A DNA stretch of 64,000 nt from CAZKRL01 sp964555295 (GTDB lineage: Bacteria > Bacteroidota > Bacteroidia > Flavobacteriales_D > Sanyastnellaceae), in assembly GCA_964555295.1 (NCBI GenBank), contig CAZKRL010000009.1:1-64000 (forward strand), read 5' to 3'. Shown here piece after piece: positions 7,701 through 15,481 of this stretch (the first letter of the stretch is position 1; every line of letters starts with the position of its first letter). A program made the translations under genes and the position numbers. The notes under the pieces are model-generated. The model did not search any database. It saw only the letters and a list, made by a program, of their open reading frames with translations, and was not told where the DNA came from.

Positions 7701-10700
7701 TCCCACTGCCATTTCCGAAATACCCAGCGGAGGTTGTAGCACAATGAAAAGCCATATACAACGTATCCGACAAATTAGCGAAAGTATTGGGGTTGATATT
7801 CGGGGTGCTACTTGTCATTATTACAACATTCGAGTTGGCAGGTAAAGTACCTCCGGCAGGAACTGGCAGAATAATACCTCCTGAGGTAATTGTAGCGTTT
7901 GCGGCAGCTATGAAACTCGAATTGGTACAATTGAAATTCGTAAATGAATTGGAAGGCCATGTTACAGTCGCTGACAACAGGTTAAGAGAAGTCGCACCCA
8001 CTTGAATAAAGAACATTTCGTTTAAACCCTCTTCCCCCCCTAATCCGCAGGCATCAACACCGATACTTTGAATTTGAAAGCACCCACTCACCGGTGTAAA
8101 CGCCTGCGACTGGCAACCGTTTGCATCTGTCACAGTAACGGTATAAGAGCCTATGCATAAATTGGTGATATTCGCAGTGGTCCCTCCATTACTCCAGTTT
8201 ATGCTGTAAGGTGCCGTGCCATTGGTAATATCCACTATAGCGCTGCCGTTGCATATTGATGAGCATGTTGGGTTCGTGCCATGAGCGTAAACCAATGGAA
8301 GCGGGTGAACCGTTACTGGAACAACTATAGGAGAAGCCGGACACGTGCCCGATGGAGTGAAAGTATAGTTTGTTACACCGACGAGATTCGTATTAACGGA
8401 AGCAGGACTCCAAGTTCCGGAAACACCATTGTTAGAAATGGTTGGTAATGCGGATGCAGTAGCACCGAAACAGAAAGGGCCAATCGGATTAAACAGTGGA
8501 GTAGTTGAAGGATTAACGACGATGGCTGCTGTATTGGCCAATATCTGGGAGCAACCGCCTGCAATTGCCACTAAAGTTACTGTAACTGTAGTATTTGTTA
8601 GAAGTGCAGGACTTGATACAGTTACAGTGCCAGTGGGGCCTGTATTGGTAAATAAATTACCTGCTCCGAGGTTGTACGTTACGGTGGCTGATGTTGTTCC
8701 CGTAAAAGTGAGTTGTGAGGTGCCTCCAGCACATATCGGAGACTGAGCCGATACTGAGACGTTTAGTGAGGATGTAACGGATACGACAACGTTAAGTGCG
8801 GAAGTACAACCGTTGAGGCTAACCTGTGAGAATGTTATGACTGTTCCGGCAGGCCAGGTTGTCCAGGCTGTATTAATTGTACCCGGTCCAATACCCACAG
8901 TACCAGTAATATTATTTATTACAGAAATACCCGAACCACCCGTTGAAGTAGACCAGGAAAGGCTGGCGCCCGGTGTTCCCGAAAAATTGATGGTAGAAGA
9001 TGATCCTGGGCACAAAGAGGTTGAGGAAGTAATTGATGCCGTTGGTAAAGCGTTCACGGTAATTGTTCCTGTTGCATTCACTGTTCCGCAACCGCCCGTT
9101 AACGGAATACTGTATGAAAAAGGGCTTCCGGTTGCTGAAGAAGGTGTGCCACTTATCGTTATTGTACCTGATGCTGCATTGCCGGTGAAAGTCGCAGTAA
9201 CGCCTGCAGGCAAATTCACCGCTGCACTAATGCCAGAGGCTCCGGTGGTGGTGAAGGTAATATTCGTGCTTAACGGCTGTCCTACACAAACCGTTCGGTT
9301 AGGTGAGGTACTGGTTGCAGTCATATTCGCTGTAACCGTTATCGTTCCTATGGCATTCCCGCCTCCGCAACCTCCTGAAAGTGGTATGTTATAGTTAAAT
9401 GTTCCCGCCGCTGTGGGTGTGCCCGAAATAGTAATAGTATTAGAGGCCCAAGATGCGCTTACACCGGCTGGCAAACCATTGGCTCCGCTGACTCCCGCAT
9501 TGCTGATGCCTGTGGCCCCTGTGGTTGCATGGGTGATATTCGTTAGACCTGTGCTGATACAAAGTGTCGGTGAAGACGAGGCAGCCCCAACGGTATTGTT
9601 GGCAGTAACCGTAATCGCTCCCGTGGCATTCGCGCTTCCGCAGCCACCCGAGAGAGGAATGGAATAGTTAAATGTTCCCGCCGTTGTTGGGGTGCCCGAA
9701 ATAGTTATAGTATTTGAGGACCATGATGCGCTTACACCGGATGGTAAACCATTGGCTCCGCTGACTCCCGCATTACTGATGCCTGTGGCCCCCGAAGTTG
9801 TGTGTGTGATATTCGTTAGAGCTGTATTGATACAAAGTGTGGGTGAAGACGAAGCCGATGAAACGGCATTATTGACTGGAGCAAGAATACTAAAGGCAAT
9901 AAAGCTTGTGCAACTTGTAGCATCTGTGACTGTTAGAGTATAATCGCCAGGAGCTAGATTCGTGATACTTGAGGTACCCGCTGTATTTGCATTCGTTTGT
10001 AAAGTTACACCTGAGGCATTTTTCCAAACGTAGGTCCATGGCGAAGTCCCCAACCCCTGCCCTACTGCGCCTCCTGTAGGCACTGAGCACGTTGGGTTAG
10101 TGATCGTTACTGTGGGTGTTGGACAACAATTGGATTGAGAAAAGAAAGTCACCTGTGGATCGAGGTTACAAGCTAGTGAAGTCCATGAACCTGACTCACC
10201 GTCACCTGTGGTATTGATATTCACGTTTAACCCTTGATCCTGGACGCAATTGGCAAGTTGCTTTGTGCGAATCTGCCAACAAAATGTCCAAGCGCAGTTA
10301 CCCGGATTAGAATCTCCGAAGTTATTACCAGGATTACCATCTATGGCCGGCCCACCGGCGGCAGTCTCAAAATAGAATCCAGGACCAGTTACTGACCCTG
10401 TAGCAGAACTAGTCACATTCGTATTGTACCATGACCAAGTTCCATTTGCTGTGCAGCTATTAGATGTAGCTCCGCCCGTTGTGGTTGTGGGTGATGCTAC
10501 AAAGGAAGTCATATCCCATCCTGGTCCAAACGTCGGTACAACGCCATGCAGCCAGTTCGCCGAAGTTTGTTGATAGCTCGTAATTGTGTAACAGAACGTT
10601 ACCAGCGTCCCGGGCTGATATTGTCCATTCACAGGTGTTGGAGAGGCGTCGAGATTCGCTGCCAAAACACACCCTGCGCAGTCATAATTATTTTGCAAAG

Positions 10701-12432
10701 TCAATGTAAACGTGCACTGATCGAGCACATCACCTCCACTTACTTGCAAGTAATATGTACCTGCTGCAAGACCCTGAAACTGGCTGTTCAACAATCCTCC
10801 GCTACCAATAGAACAGCCCCGTGGAACGAGGTTTGCGCAGTTCGTGCCTTCATATAATGCCACGTTCGGAGTTCCCAGACCATTAATAGAAATATTCAAA
10901 ATTGGAGCAACGATGGTAAAACGATACCATACATCGGCTGCGGGTGTTGCTTGGTTTCCTGCAGGTGTGCATCCTAATAATGATGAGTAGTTAGACTCGG
11001 CCGTTGCACAAACGTTTGTAGTGTTGAAGTTTACCGGTGTTCCTATGCCATTCGGACAAGCCGCGGGAGTGGGAATAGCGCCTAAATTTTGAGCTCCACC
11101 GCAGGCATCATTCGCTGGTGGGGTGCCCCCATTGCAATTGGCTGTACAAGGTGTTTGGCAAGCCATGCTCAAGGTAAACGCTGAAGTAGTCGCAGTGGCT
11201 CCGGATACCAGGATGTAATAGGTCTGACCGTTGGCTGCCAACCAAGAGTAACTCGCCGCATTTCCAACACATAATGGCCCATTGTTATCATTCCCCCCGA
11301 CGCAAGTAACTGTGTTACAATTCGTCCCACTAAACACTTGAATTCTGCTATCCCATGCCGTTGCGCAAAGTGAAGCATTTATATTAGATCCACTTCCAAC
11401 GATAGAATACCAAACACCCGGCTGACTTTGAGTAAAACCTCCGCATGCTATACCTTCACCAGTCCCATTCGGTGTTGCATTAATTGTTGTGCCGTTTACA
11501 GTCTGTCCACAAGTTACGGAAACAGCGTTACAAATAAGGTCGTTGACGGGGGGAGTTGGAGGAGGTGCGCAGGTGAGTGCTAGGTTAAAAGCCGAGGTTG
11601 ATGCGTAGCCTGCTACGAAAATGTAATAATTTACCCCGACCACCGATGTCCACTGGTAAGAAGCAGATGATCCTGTGCAAGCAGGACCACCATCATCGTT
11701 ACCACCAACACATGTTACTGTATTACAATTCGCGCCAGAAAACACTTGTATGCGGCTATCCCAAACAGTTCCGCAGAGTGAGGCGGTCATTATCTGCCCA
11801 TTACCCGGAATGGTATACCAAACGCCCGGCTGAGTTGGCGTACCTCCACAAGCAAGTCCTTCACCCGTGCCAGATAATGTTGCATTCACTGTTGTTCCGG
11901 CCAAGGTTTGTCCACAAGCTATTGGAGTGGCATTACAAATCAAATCATTGGATGGCGCCACGGGTGCAGCGCATGAAACACATCGCCATCTCAAAGTGTA
12001 GGATACCGAATTAGTTCCACAAGCTGGCGTATGAAGATACACTCTTACAGTCCCGGTAAGTGTTGATGTCCATAAAATCTTGGGCTGATTCCCACACACG
12101 TTATCGCTAAAACACAGAATACCATTTGTTACATCACTGGTTAAAGTCAACGTCATATCAGCACTTGGGTTGGTGGCGCCGTCTGCCGTGCACAAAGACC
12201 ACTCGTATTGCTGACCAAGCGTTACATCGAAGATATTATACTCTCCTGCCCAAGTACCTGCCGTGGCGTTGACAAATACGTTTGATGATGTAGTTAGTGG
12301 CAATGCTCCAAAGGCCACTCCAGTATTACAACCACCTCCCAAACACTGACCAGGCTGAGCATATAAATCACGAGTAACAACTAACAACAAAAGCGTCGTA
12401 AATAAAGCTATTTGTCTAATTGAAGGATTCAC
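4771..12432 (-). CDS. Giant modular secreted repeat protein (2,553 aa)
   Basis: The start is GTG at 12432, overlapping the TGA of the upstream small gene (GTGA), so translation is probably coupled. Residues 1-25 are a signal peptide (…LYAQ). Approximate modules: an N-terminal domain (26-155); two near-identical pre-peptidase C-terminal-like domains of 136-residue period (160-430; motifs CNTVTCVGGND, WDSRIQVFSG, PGVWY); a third such domain (440-580); a DUF11-like domain (580-770); SprB/Ig-like repeats (800-1430) including a 91-residue tandem unit (SSSPTLCI, NITH, TITISGTPT); a lamin-tail-like domain (1450-1625); further Ig-like repeats; a CBM9/DOMON-like domain (2230-2465; MDGNLTDGSW, LYFGIAGNE); a last Ig-like unit. 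It ends GTTVIFHE without any T9SS sorting domain. A role as adhesin or cell-surface filament is inference; there is no catalytic signature. Confidence 0.85.
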   Translation of the reverse strand: MNPSIRQIALFTTLLLLVVTRDLYAQPGQCLGGGCNTGVAFGALPLTTSSNVFVNATAGTWAGEYNIFDVTLGQQYEWSLCTADGATNPSADMTLTLTSDVTNGILCFSDNVCGNQPKILWTSTLTGTVRVYLHTPACGTNSVSYTLRWRCVSCAAPVAPSNDLICNATPIACGQTLAGTTVNATLSGTGEGLACGGTPTQPGVWYTIPGNGQIMTASLCGTVWDSRIQVFSGANCNTVTCVGGNDDGGPACTGSSASYQWTSVVGVNYYIFVAGYASTSAFNLALTCAPPPTPPVNDLICNAVSVTCGQTVNGTTINATPNGTGEGIACGGFTQSQPGVWYSIVGSGSNINASLCATAWDSRIQVFSGTNCNTVTCVGGNDNNGPLCVGNAASYSWLAANGQTYYILVSGATATTSAFTLSMACQTPCTANCNGGTPPANDACGGAQNLGAIPTPAACPNGIGTPVNFNTTNVCATAESNYSSLLGCTPAGNQATPAADVWYRFTIVAPILNISINGLGTPNVALYEGTNCANLVPRGCSIGSGGLLNSQFQGLAAGTYYLQVSGGDVLDQCTFTLTLQNNYDCAGCVLAANLDASPTPVNGQYQPGTLVTFCYTITSYQQTSANWLHGVVPTFGPGWDMTSFVASPTTTTGGATSNSCTANGTWSWYNTNVTSSATGSVTGPGFYFETAAGGPAIDGNPGNNFGDSNPGNCAWTFCWQIRTKQLANCVQDQGLNVNINTTGDGESGSWTSLACNLDPQVTFFSQSNCCPTPTVTITNPTCSVPTGGAVGQGLGTSPWTYVWKNASGVTLQTNANTAGTSSITNLAPGDYTLTVTDATSCTSFIAFSILAPVNNAVSSASSSPTLCINTALTNITHTTSGATGISNAGVSGANGLPSGVSASWSSNTITISGTPTTAGTFNYSIPLSGGCGSANATGAITVTANNTVGAASSSPTLCISTGLTNITHATTGATGISNAGVSGANGLPAGVSASWASNTITISGTPTAAGTFNYNIPLSGGCGGGNAIGTITVTANMTATSTSPNRTVCVGQPLSTNITFTTTGASGISAAVNLPAGVTATFTGNAASGTITISGTPSSATGSPFSYSIPLTGGCGTVNATGTITVNALPTASITSSTSLCPGSSSTINFSGTPGASLSWSTSTGGSGISVINNITGTVGIGPGTINTAWTTWPAGTVITFSQVSLNGCTSALNVVVSVTSSLNVSVSAQSPICAGGTSQLTFTGTTSATVTYNLGAGNLFTNTGPTGTVTVSSPALLTNTTVTVTLVAIAGGCSQILANTAAIVVNPSTTPLFNPIGPFCFGATASALPTISNNGVSGTWSPASVNTNLVGVTNYTFTPSGTCPASPIVVPVTVHPLPLVYAHGTNPTCSSICNGSAIVDITNGTAPYSINWSNGGTTANITNLCIGSYTVTVTDANGCQSQAFTPVSGCFQIQSIGVDACGLGGEEGLNEMFFIQVGATSLNLLSATVTWPSNSFTNFNCTNSSFIAAANATITSGGIILPVPAGGTLPANSNVVIMTSSTPNINPNTFANLSDTLYMAFHCATTSAGYFGNGSGSGIRTLTMNFGAGCTDAVSYDLVPLVDSDGAYVNFSQSGAATYLDYDCVAPFAVQDNSIVLSAPAPITPTFPALTPYCIGSAIPALPTTSNEGITGTWNPLINNTTTTVYTFTPTAGLCATTADQTITITPLNTVGVASSSPTLCINTALTNITHTTTGATGIGVAAGLPSGVSATWASNTITISGTPTAAGNYNYSIPLTGGCGLANATGSITVNALAPVTLSYGGPFCPAFNSVPPTNSWSNGGTYSVSPAGLSINSGTGLIALNTSTSGTYTVTFVPNGCAASTTAAVTISDILDYANLQFPANATICQTGSFDAYGQVYNDGLITTLPAGQAAGITVQIGYSTANTDPIGWSNWTNATFNAQVGNNDEYKGTLSGLAPGTYYYAFRYQINGCAWQYGGYSSSGGGIWNGTTNNNGQLTVTATNNAGNDGSVTVCATGASVNLFSSLSGGAASTGIWSGPSTLGGGQQGNFNPLSNAAGTYTYTVSGGACPNDFSLVNVSITNSPTATVTYPSPVCTNISTAVVPVITGSTGGTFSALPAGISLAANGGFVPSVTTPNTYNVTYNIAASSGCAAFTTISTVVVIAPPAAPTLSPNPVCSGASTTFTATGGTWYEYFLNGSSVGVASASNAWTSGTLNGGDVVCVRSFNTPPIMDGNLTDGSWTPFIPGTTGGPASVLPFTNNDSRLDGLKMVNRNGQLYFGIAGNEIDGTLPIENNRILIFIDSKPGGFNSLSSWVNRSNAGPFTFGLRNLDGGVIFDPGFEADYIISINRANSSGVTTYYDLYDMQLNTSTFLGSSPSAQFGYIESFTDNDLTKGFEFFLPLSAIGNPASLKVFGMMINDPGEFAATLISNQFFSVAGNGDLNYGNGNIIFEQANPNPVSYQVSQDCFQETCVTVTTSVSPTFTNPPPICQGQPAPTLPSSSNGVSGTWNPLTVSNQNTATYNFTPTTACGGSGSITVTVIPTPGTTVIFHE
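7045..7310. repeat. Dispersed copy of the 273-bp Ig-like unit
   Basis: It shares the attcgttagagctgtattgatac run and the gccgccgtcggggt region with the tandem copies at 9330-9880. It lacks the NAGVSGANG insertion of those copies and is therefore shorter. Internal duplication and later dispersal within one gene is the simple explanation. Confidence 0.7.
9330..9880. repeat. 273-bp tandem repeat in the giant gene
   Basis: The block attcgttaga…gtgaagacga appears at 9538 and 9811, a spacing of 273 bp (91 codons), and the flanking 200 bases align well on both copies. The unit encodes an Ig-like module with SSSPTLCI…TNITH…TITISGTPT…GGCG. A related copy lies 2.3 kb away at about 7045-7310 and a more diverged one at 9050-9320. 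Confidence 0.8.
11160..11970. repeat. Two PPC-like domain repeats, 408-bp period
   Basis: Matching blocks such as aacacttg…cggctatcccaa occur at about 11741 and 11333, an offset of 408 bp (136 codons). They encode two similar pre-peptidase C-terminal-like domains near the front of the giant protein. The copies are diverged, not identical. Confidence 0.7.
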
Positions 12433-12896
12433 TGCTTACTGATTACCAATTTGTCCGGTAATACTTCAATATGATTATTATATCCAATCGATAGCATAAC
12501 AGGAGAATCCCTCATGAATATCCCAGAATATATGATTGTGCCCGTTGATTCTCGCATCCAATCACGAGAAAAAATAACGACTTTGACATCATCCATTCCC
12601 TCCACGGCTACAAACCTATCTTCGGAACTAAAACGCAAGTGATCTATATCTAATCCTTCCAAAATCCTTTTAGACAATTGAAATAAATCAGCTTGGCAGC
12701 CCTCTTCCGATTCAACGCGAACACCCTTTGAGCGTAATAGAGCCTTTACCGCAAATTCGGATTGTTCGTCATAAACTCTCATTTGCGAATAACAAGCAGT
12801 GCAAAAAATAAAAGTAAAAGTGAATAGAGCATAAATCCTTAACAAACAGGACATTGACAAGGCATTATCTAACAGAAATATTGGGCGCAACTTCAT
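12429..12896 (-). CDS. Small exported protein of unknown function, coupled to the giant gene
   Basis: I do not recognise the family. The open frame extends up to 12944, but that Met lies inside a good promoter box (12942-12949), so the start is probably the ATG at 12896 (155 aa) or the ATG at 12854 (141 aa), which gives a compact signal peptide (MSCLLRIYALF…CTACYSQ). The mature part, about 117 residues, is mixed alpha/beta with no repeats, unlike its neighbour. The stop TGA overlaps the GTG start of the 2,553-residue protein by two bases, so the two are co-transcribed and probably made together. A helper or periplasmic partner of the giant protein is possible but unproven. Confidence 0.65.
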   Translation of the reverse strand: MKLRPIFLLDNALSMSCLLRIYALFTFTFIFCTACYSQMRVYDEQSEFAVKALLRSKGVRVESEEGCQADLFQLSKRILEGLDIDHLRFSSEDRFVAVEGMDDVKVVIFSRDWMRESTGTIIYSGIFMRDSPVMLSIGYNNHIEVLPDKLVISKQ

Positions 12897-12941
12897 GTGA
12901 ATAATGATGCCAAAGGCTGTAGGGTGTTTAGGTGTAGGTAT

Positions 12942-12973
12942 CAAAGATAAATAACTCTTTCAATCATACCAAA
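12942..12973 (-). promoter_or_regulatory. Promoter of the giant surface-protein operon
   Basis: On the minus strand, TTTG (12973-12970) is followed by 20 nt and then TATCTTTG (12949-12942). This matches the Bacteroidota -33 TTTG / -7 TAnnTTTG pattern at normal spacing. Transcription would begin near 12937, which excludes the Met codon at 12944 as a start. Confidence 0.6.
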
Positions 12974-13347
12974 GAAAATACAGGTCCCACTTTGATTAGA
13001 GACCAAGTCTATGTTATTCCATTATGATTAGCATATTTGGAGCACCTCATTTGCTACCGAACTCACAATATGTTTGATATTTCTTCGCATGAGAGGAAAG
13101 TATCATGGAAAAGAAAGTTGTTTTAACTGTTTAAACAAGTTATGGGCACAAAAATAACCTCCTGAAAGATGGCCATGTATCAAGTTTAACGAGCGCTCAT
13201 TTTGAGCTATTTACCAATGCTCTGTACTCCTAAAAACGATGAAAGAAGTCAAGGTGAGAAAACCTTAATCCTAAGAATTATTTTTCACCTTTTCGATCCG
13301 AAAAATAAAATATACTCTTTGTACGATTCAATTTAGCAATTCATTAT
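12974..13347. other. Divergent intergenic region, no gene seen
   Basis: About 370 bp, A/T-rich. The only ATG frames are under 20 codons. It holds the outward promoters of the surface-protein operon (left) and rpsU (right). I found no tRNA-like cloverleaf or clear riboswitch. Confidence 0.5.
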
Positions 13348-13377
13348 TACTTTCGCAACCCTAAAATTAAAGGAGGT
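13348..13377 (+). promoter_or_regulatory. rpsU -7 box and strong Shine-Dalgarno sequence
   Basis: TACTTTCG at 13348-13355 fits the TAnnTT(T/C)G box. AGGAGGT at 13371-13377 is a near-perfect anti-SD complement, 8 nt before the ATG at 13386. Most other genes in the window have no SD, so this one stands out. In Flavobacteriia the 16S 3' end is known to be sequestered on the ribosome with help from bS21, and a strong SD on rpsU is thought to allow autoregulation. Confidence 0.7.
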
Positions 13378-13385
13378 ATATTTCC

Positions 13386-13577
13386 ATGTTGATCATTCCA
13401 GTTAAAGAAGGAGAAAGTATTGATAAGGCACTCAAAAAATTCAAAAAGAAATTTGAGAAGACTGGTGTCGTTAAAGCTCTCAGAAACAGACAAGCCTACA
13501 CCAAGAAAAGTGTAGCACGTCGCGAAGAAATCAAACACGCAGCTTATGTAGCTGACCTCCGACGTAAGGAGATGTGA
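13386..13577 (+). CDS. rpsU: 30S ribosomal protein bS21
   Basis: 63 residues, the usual length. It begins MLIIPVKEGESIDKALK and has the basic bS21 core (KFKKKFEKTGV, LRNRQAYTKKSVARR) and the C-terminal YVADLRRKEM. The protein binds the small-subunit platform near the 3' end of 16S rRNA. In Bacteroidota it takes part in hiding the anti-Shine-Dalgarno sequence. It has its own promoter and a strong SD, and ends at a clear hairpin terminator, so it is mostly monocistronic. The following order, tyrosine recombinase then hpf, is common in this phylum. Confidence 0.98.
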   Translation: MLIIPVKEGESIDKALKKFKKKFEKTGVVKALRNRQAYTKKSVARREEIKHAAYVADLRRKEM

Positions 13578-13604
13578 TAATTTGTGTGTTGACAATAATT
13601 TTAG

Positions 13605-13636
13605 AATCCCCGTGAAATAGCTCACGGGGATTTTTG
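13605..13636 (+). terminator. Rho-independent terminator after rpsU
   Basis: An 11-bp perfect stem (AATCCCCGTGA, 13605-13615, with TCACGGGGATT, 13622-13632) around the loop AATAGC, followed by T-rich sequence. It separates rpsU from xerC, whose GTG start lies about 10 nt further on. Confidence 0.85.
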
Positions 13637-13646
13637 TTTTGCCAAT

Positions 13647-14534
13647 GTGGTATCAGCATTTCTAACATATCTGTCGACTGAAAAACGCTATTCCGATTTG
13701 ACAGTTCGCTCCTACTCTACCGACCTGAATCAATTTTCCGATTTTCTCAATGAACAATTTCAATCTGTCATCCTAGAGACGCGAAACGAAATGGTGCGCT
13801 CTTGGATGGCGCATTTGATACAGCAAGGTGTTCATCCGAATTCTGTGCATCGAAAGATTTCTGCACTTTCTGCTTTTTTTCGCTATGTCGTGTTGACCGG
13901 TTTCTGTAAGGATAACCCTTGTGCGAATATCAAAAAGCCCAAACGCCCATCGCGTTTACCGAAATTTCTTGATGCGAATGCACTTTCGAAATTGTATGTA
14001 ATTATTACAGGTCTTTGCGAGACGCGTGATCTAAATAGCTTGAGAGACGCTCTGCTACTTAGGTTGCTTATTGAGACCGGAATGAGAAGAGCGGAAATAA
14101 TTGACTTGAAATCAAGGGATGTCGATTATTCCTATAAACATCTCCGTGTATTGGGTAAGCGAAAAAAAATGCGCATCATTCCCGTTTCCGACGAATTACT
14201 TAATGATGTCATTGATTACCAAAAAATGTGTGACCAACTTGAATACAGCAGTTCCCGCGAATCTCTTTTGGTGAATGATTCAGGTAAAAAAATGTCAACA
14301 AATTTCGTTCACACAAAAATTCATTACTACCTTTCTCAAGTGACAACCCTCGATAAAAAAAGCCCTCACGTGTTGCGACACAGCTTTGCAACAGGAATGT
14401 TGAACAATGGTGCCAATCTGCAGTCGATACGTGAATTATTAGGACATTCAAGCCTTGCAGCAACACAAATTTATACTCACAATAGTATCAGTAAATTACA
14501 GCTTATTCATCGCAATAAGCACCCTCGTGCATGA
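13647..14534 (+). CDS. xerC: XerC/XerD-type tyrosine recombinase
   Basis: 295 residues, typical of Xer recombinases. An N-terminal SAM-like core-binding domain (about 1-85; YLSTEKRYSDLTVRSY) is followed by the catalytic domain. All catalytic residues are present: Arg147 (TGMRRAE), Lys171, His241 and Arg244 (HVLRHSFAT), His267 (LLGHSS) and Tyr276 (TQIYTH). The role is resolution of chromosome dimers at dif. Nothing in the surroundings suggests an integrase of a mobile element, and the position between rpsU and hpf is the conserved chromosomal one. The start is GTG at 13647; the ATG two bases earlier is out of frame. No SD is visible. The XerC label over XerD rests on gene order. Confidence 0.9.
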   Translation: MVSAFLTYLSTEKRYSDLTVRSYSTDLNQFSDFLNEQFQSVILETRNEMVRSWMAHLIQQGVHPNSVHRKISALSAFFRYVVLTGFCKDNPCANIKKPKRPSRLPKFLDANALSKLYVIITGLCETRDLNSLRDALLLRLLIETGMRRAEIIDLKSRDVDYSYKHLRVLGKRKKMRIIPVSDELLNDVIDYQKMCDQLEYSSSRESLLVNDSGKKMSTNFVHTKIHYYLSQVTTLDKKSPHVLRHSFATGMLNNGANLQSIRELLGHSSLAATQIYTHNSISKLQLIHRNKHPRA

Positions 14535-14570
14535 ATCAATTATTATTACTCACCCAATAAAAATTTTGTT

Positions 14571-14858
14571 ATGACTGAAATTCAAGTACAAAGCATTCAT
14601 TTCGATGCTGATCAAAAATTACTGAGTTTTATCCAGGAAAAAGTCAAAAAACTTCACACTTTCCACGATAGAATTATTAGTGGTGAAGTCTTTTTACGTC
14701 TCGATAAATCCGACGATCATTTGAACAAAATATCGGAGGTCCGAATTACAGTGCCAGGTCATGAACTATTTGCCCGCAAGCAGTGCAAGTCTTTCGAAGA
14801 AGCTACCGATCATGTTATTGATGCACTGAAGAGCCAGATAGCGAAAATTAAAAAATGA
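14571..14858 (+). CDS. hpf: Ribosome hibernation-promoting factor, short form
   Basis: 95 residues matching the short HPF/RaiA/YfiA family: N-terminal beta strand (EIQVQSIHFDAD), then a helix (LLSFIQEKVKKLHTF), the basic strand pair, and the second helix (EEATDHVIDALKSQIAKIKK). The protein binds the decoding centre of 30S subunits and stabilises idle ribosomes in stationary phase. There is no C-terminal dimerisation domain, so it is the short type. It follows xerC by 36 nt and ends before a hairpin terminator, so xerC-hpf is a likely transcription unit. Confidence 0.93.
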   Translation: MTEIQVQSIHFDADQKLLSFIQEKVKKLHTFHDRIISGEVFLRLDKSDDHLNKISEVRITVPGHELFARKQCKSFEEATDHVIDALKSQIAKIKK

Positions 14859-14878
14859 CAGCGCTTTCCTAACTCAAA

Positions 14879-14910
14879 AATTACCGCCTATCGGCGGTTT
14901 TTCTTTTTTA
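14879..14910 (+). terminator. Rho-independent terminator after hpf
   Basis: Stem ACCGCC (14883-14888) and GGCGGT (14893-14898) around the loop TATC, followed by TTTTCTTTTTT. A short A-run on the 5' side can extend the pairing. Confidence 0.85.
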
Positions 14911-14937
14911 TATGCGACATTCGCAAAAATTTAATTT

Positions 14938-15417
14938 ATGGTTATCGATATCAATAAAGCTGTAGGCATTCATTACACGCTGCGGAACTCAGAGGGTAAA
15001 ATTTTGGATTCGAGCGAAGGAAAGGACCCACTATTCTACCTGCACGGCCATGGAAATTTGATACCCGGTATGGAGAATGGTTTAACGGGTAGCGCTGCTG
15101 GAGATCGTCTGAAAATTGTTGTGTCCCCGGAGAATGGTTACGGCTTGACTGATGAGAACTTGATTTCTGTTGTTCCATTGAGTGCTTTCGCTGGTCATAA
15201 CCCGACCGTCGGTGAACGTTTCGAAGCTGGTCATGGTGAGGAAAGGTATATCATCGAGGTTAAAGCCATTGATGAGAATGGTGTAACCGTCGACGGAAAT
15301 CATCCTCTCGCTGGTGTGGAACTTCACTTTGACGTTGAAGTGGTTTCAGTTCGCGAAGCGTTAGAAGATGAAGTGGCCCATGGACATATTCATGGACCTG
15401 GTGGACATCATCATTAA
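14938..15417 (+). CDS. slyD: SlyD-type FKBP peptidyl-prolyl isomerase
   Basis: 159 residues. The FKBP half-domain (GIHYTLRNSEGKILDSSEG, LHGHGNLIPGMENGL) is interrupted by the insert-in-flap chaperone domain (about 70-125) and closes with HPLAGVELHFDVEVVSVREA, the SlyD hallmark. The tail HGHIHGPGGHHH is His-rich and likely binds nickel or other metals. It is a cytoplasmic folding helper, in some bacteria also a metallochaperone for hydrogenase; no hydrogenase genes are nearby. It has its own upstream region after the hpf terminator, with ACATTCGCAAAAATTT at 14917-14932 that is repeated before purH. Confidence 0.93.
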   Translation: MVIDINKAVGIHYTLRNSEGKILDSSEGKDPLFYLHGHGNLIPGMENGLTGSAAGDRLKIVVSPENGYGLTDENLISVVPLSAFAGHNPTVGERFEAGHGEERYIIEVKAIDENGVTVDGNHPLAGVELHFDVEVVSVREALEDEVAHGHIHGPGGHHH

Positions 15418-15481
15418 TGATTGAAGAAGATCGTATTTGCTTTCTGATTTTCAGTTTTTTACAACCTTTTTCCAGCAGATA

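Noticed and set aside
8813..9943. Plus-strand open frames (193, 84, 83 codons) antisense to the giant gene
   Set aside because: They are shadows of the repeat-coding minus strand: composition follows the Ig-like repeats and there are no start signals or family motifs.
12974..13347. tRNA or small RNA gene in the longest gene-free region
   Set aside because: I could not fold a cloverleaf or find a TψC-like motif or CCA end; only promoter-like boxes are visible.
13647..14534. Integrase of a mobile element or phage
   Set aside because: Size, complete Xer motifs and the rpsU-xerC-hpf order point to the chromosomal dimer-resolution recombinase; no att repeats or cargo genes are present.
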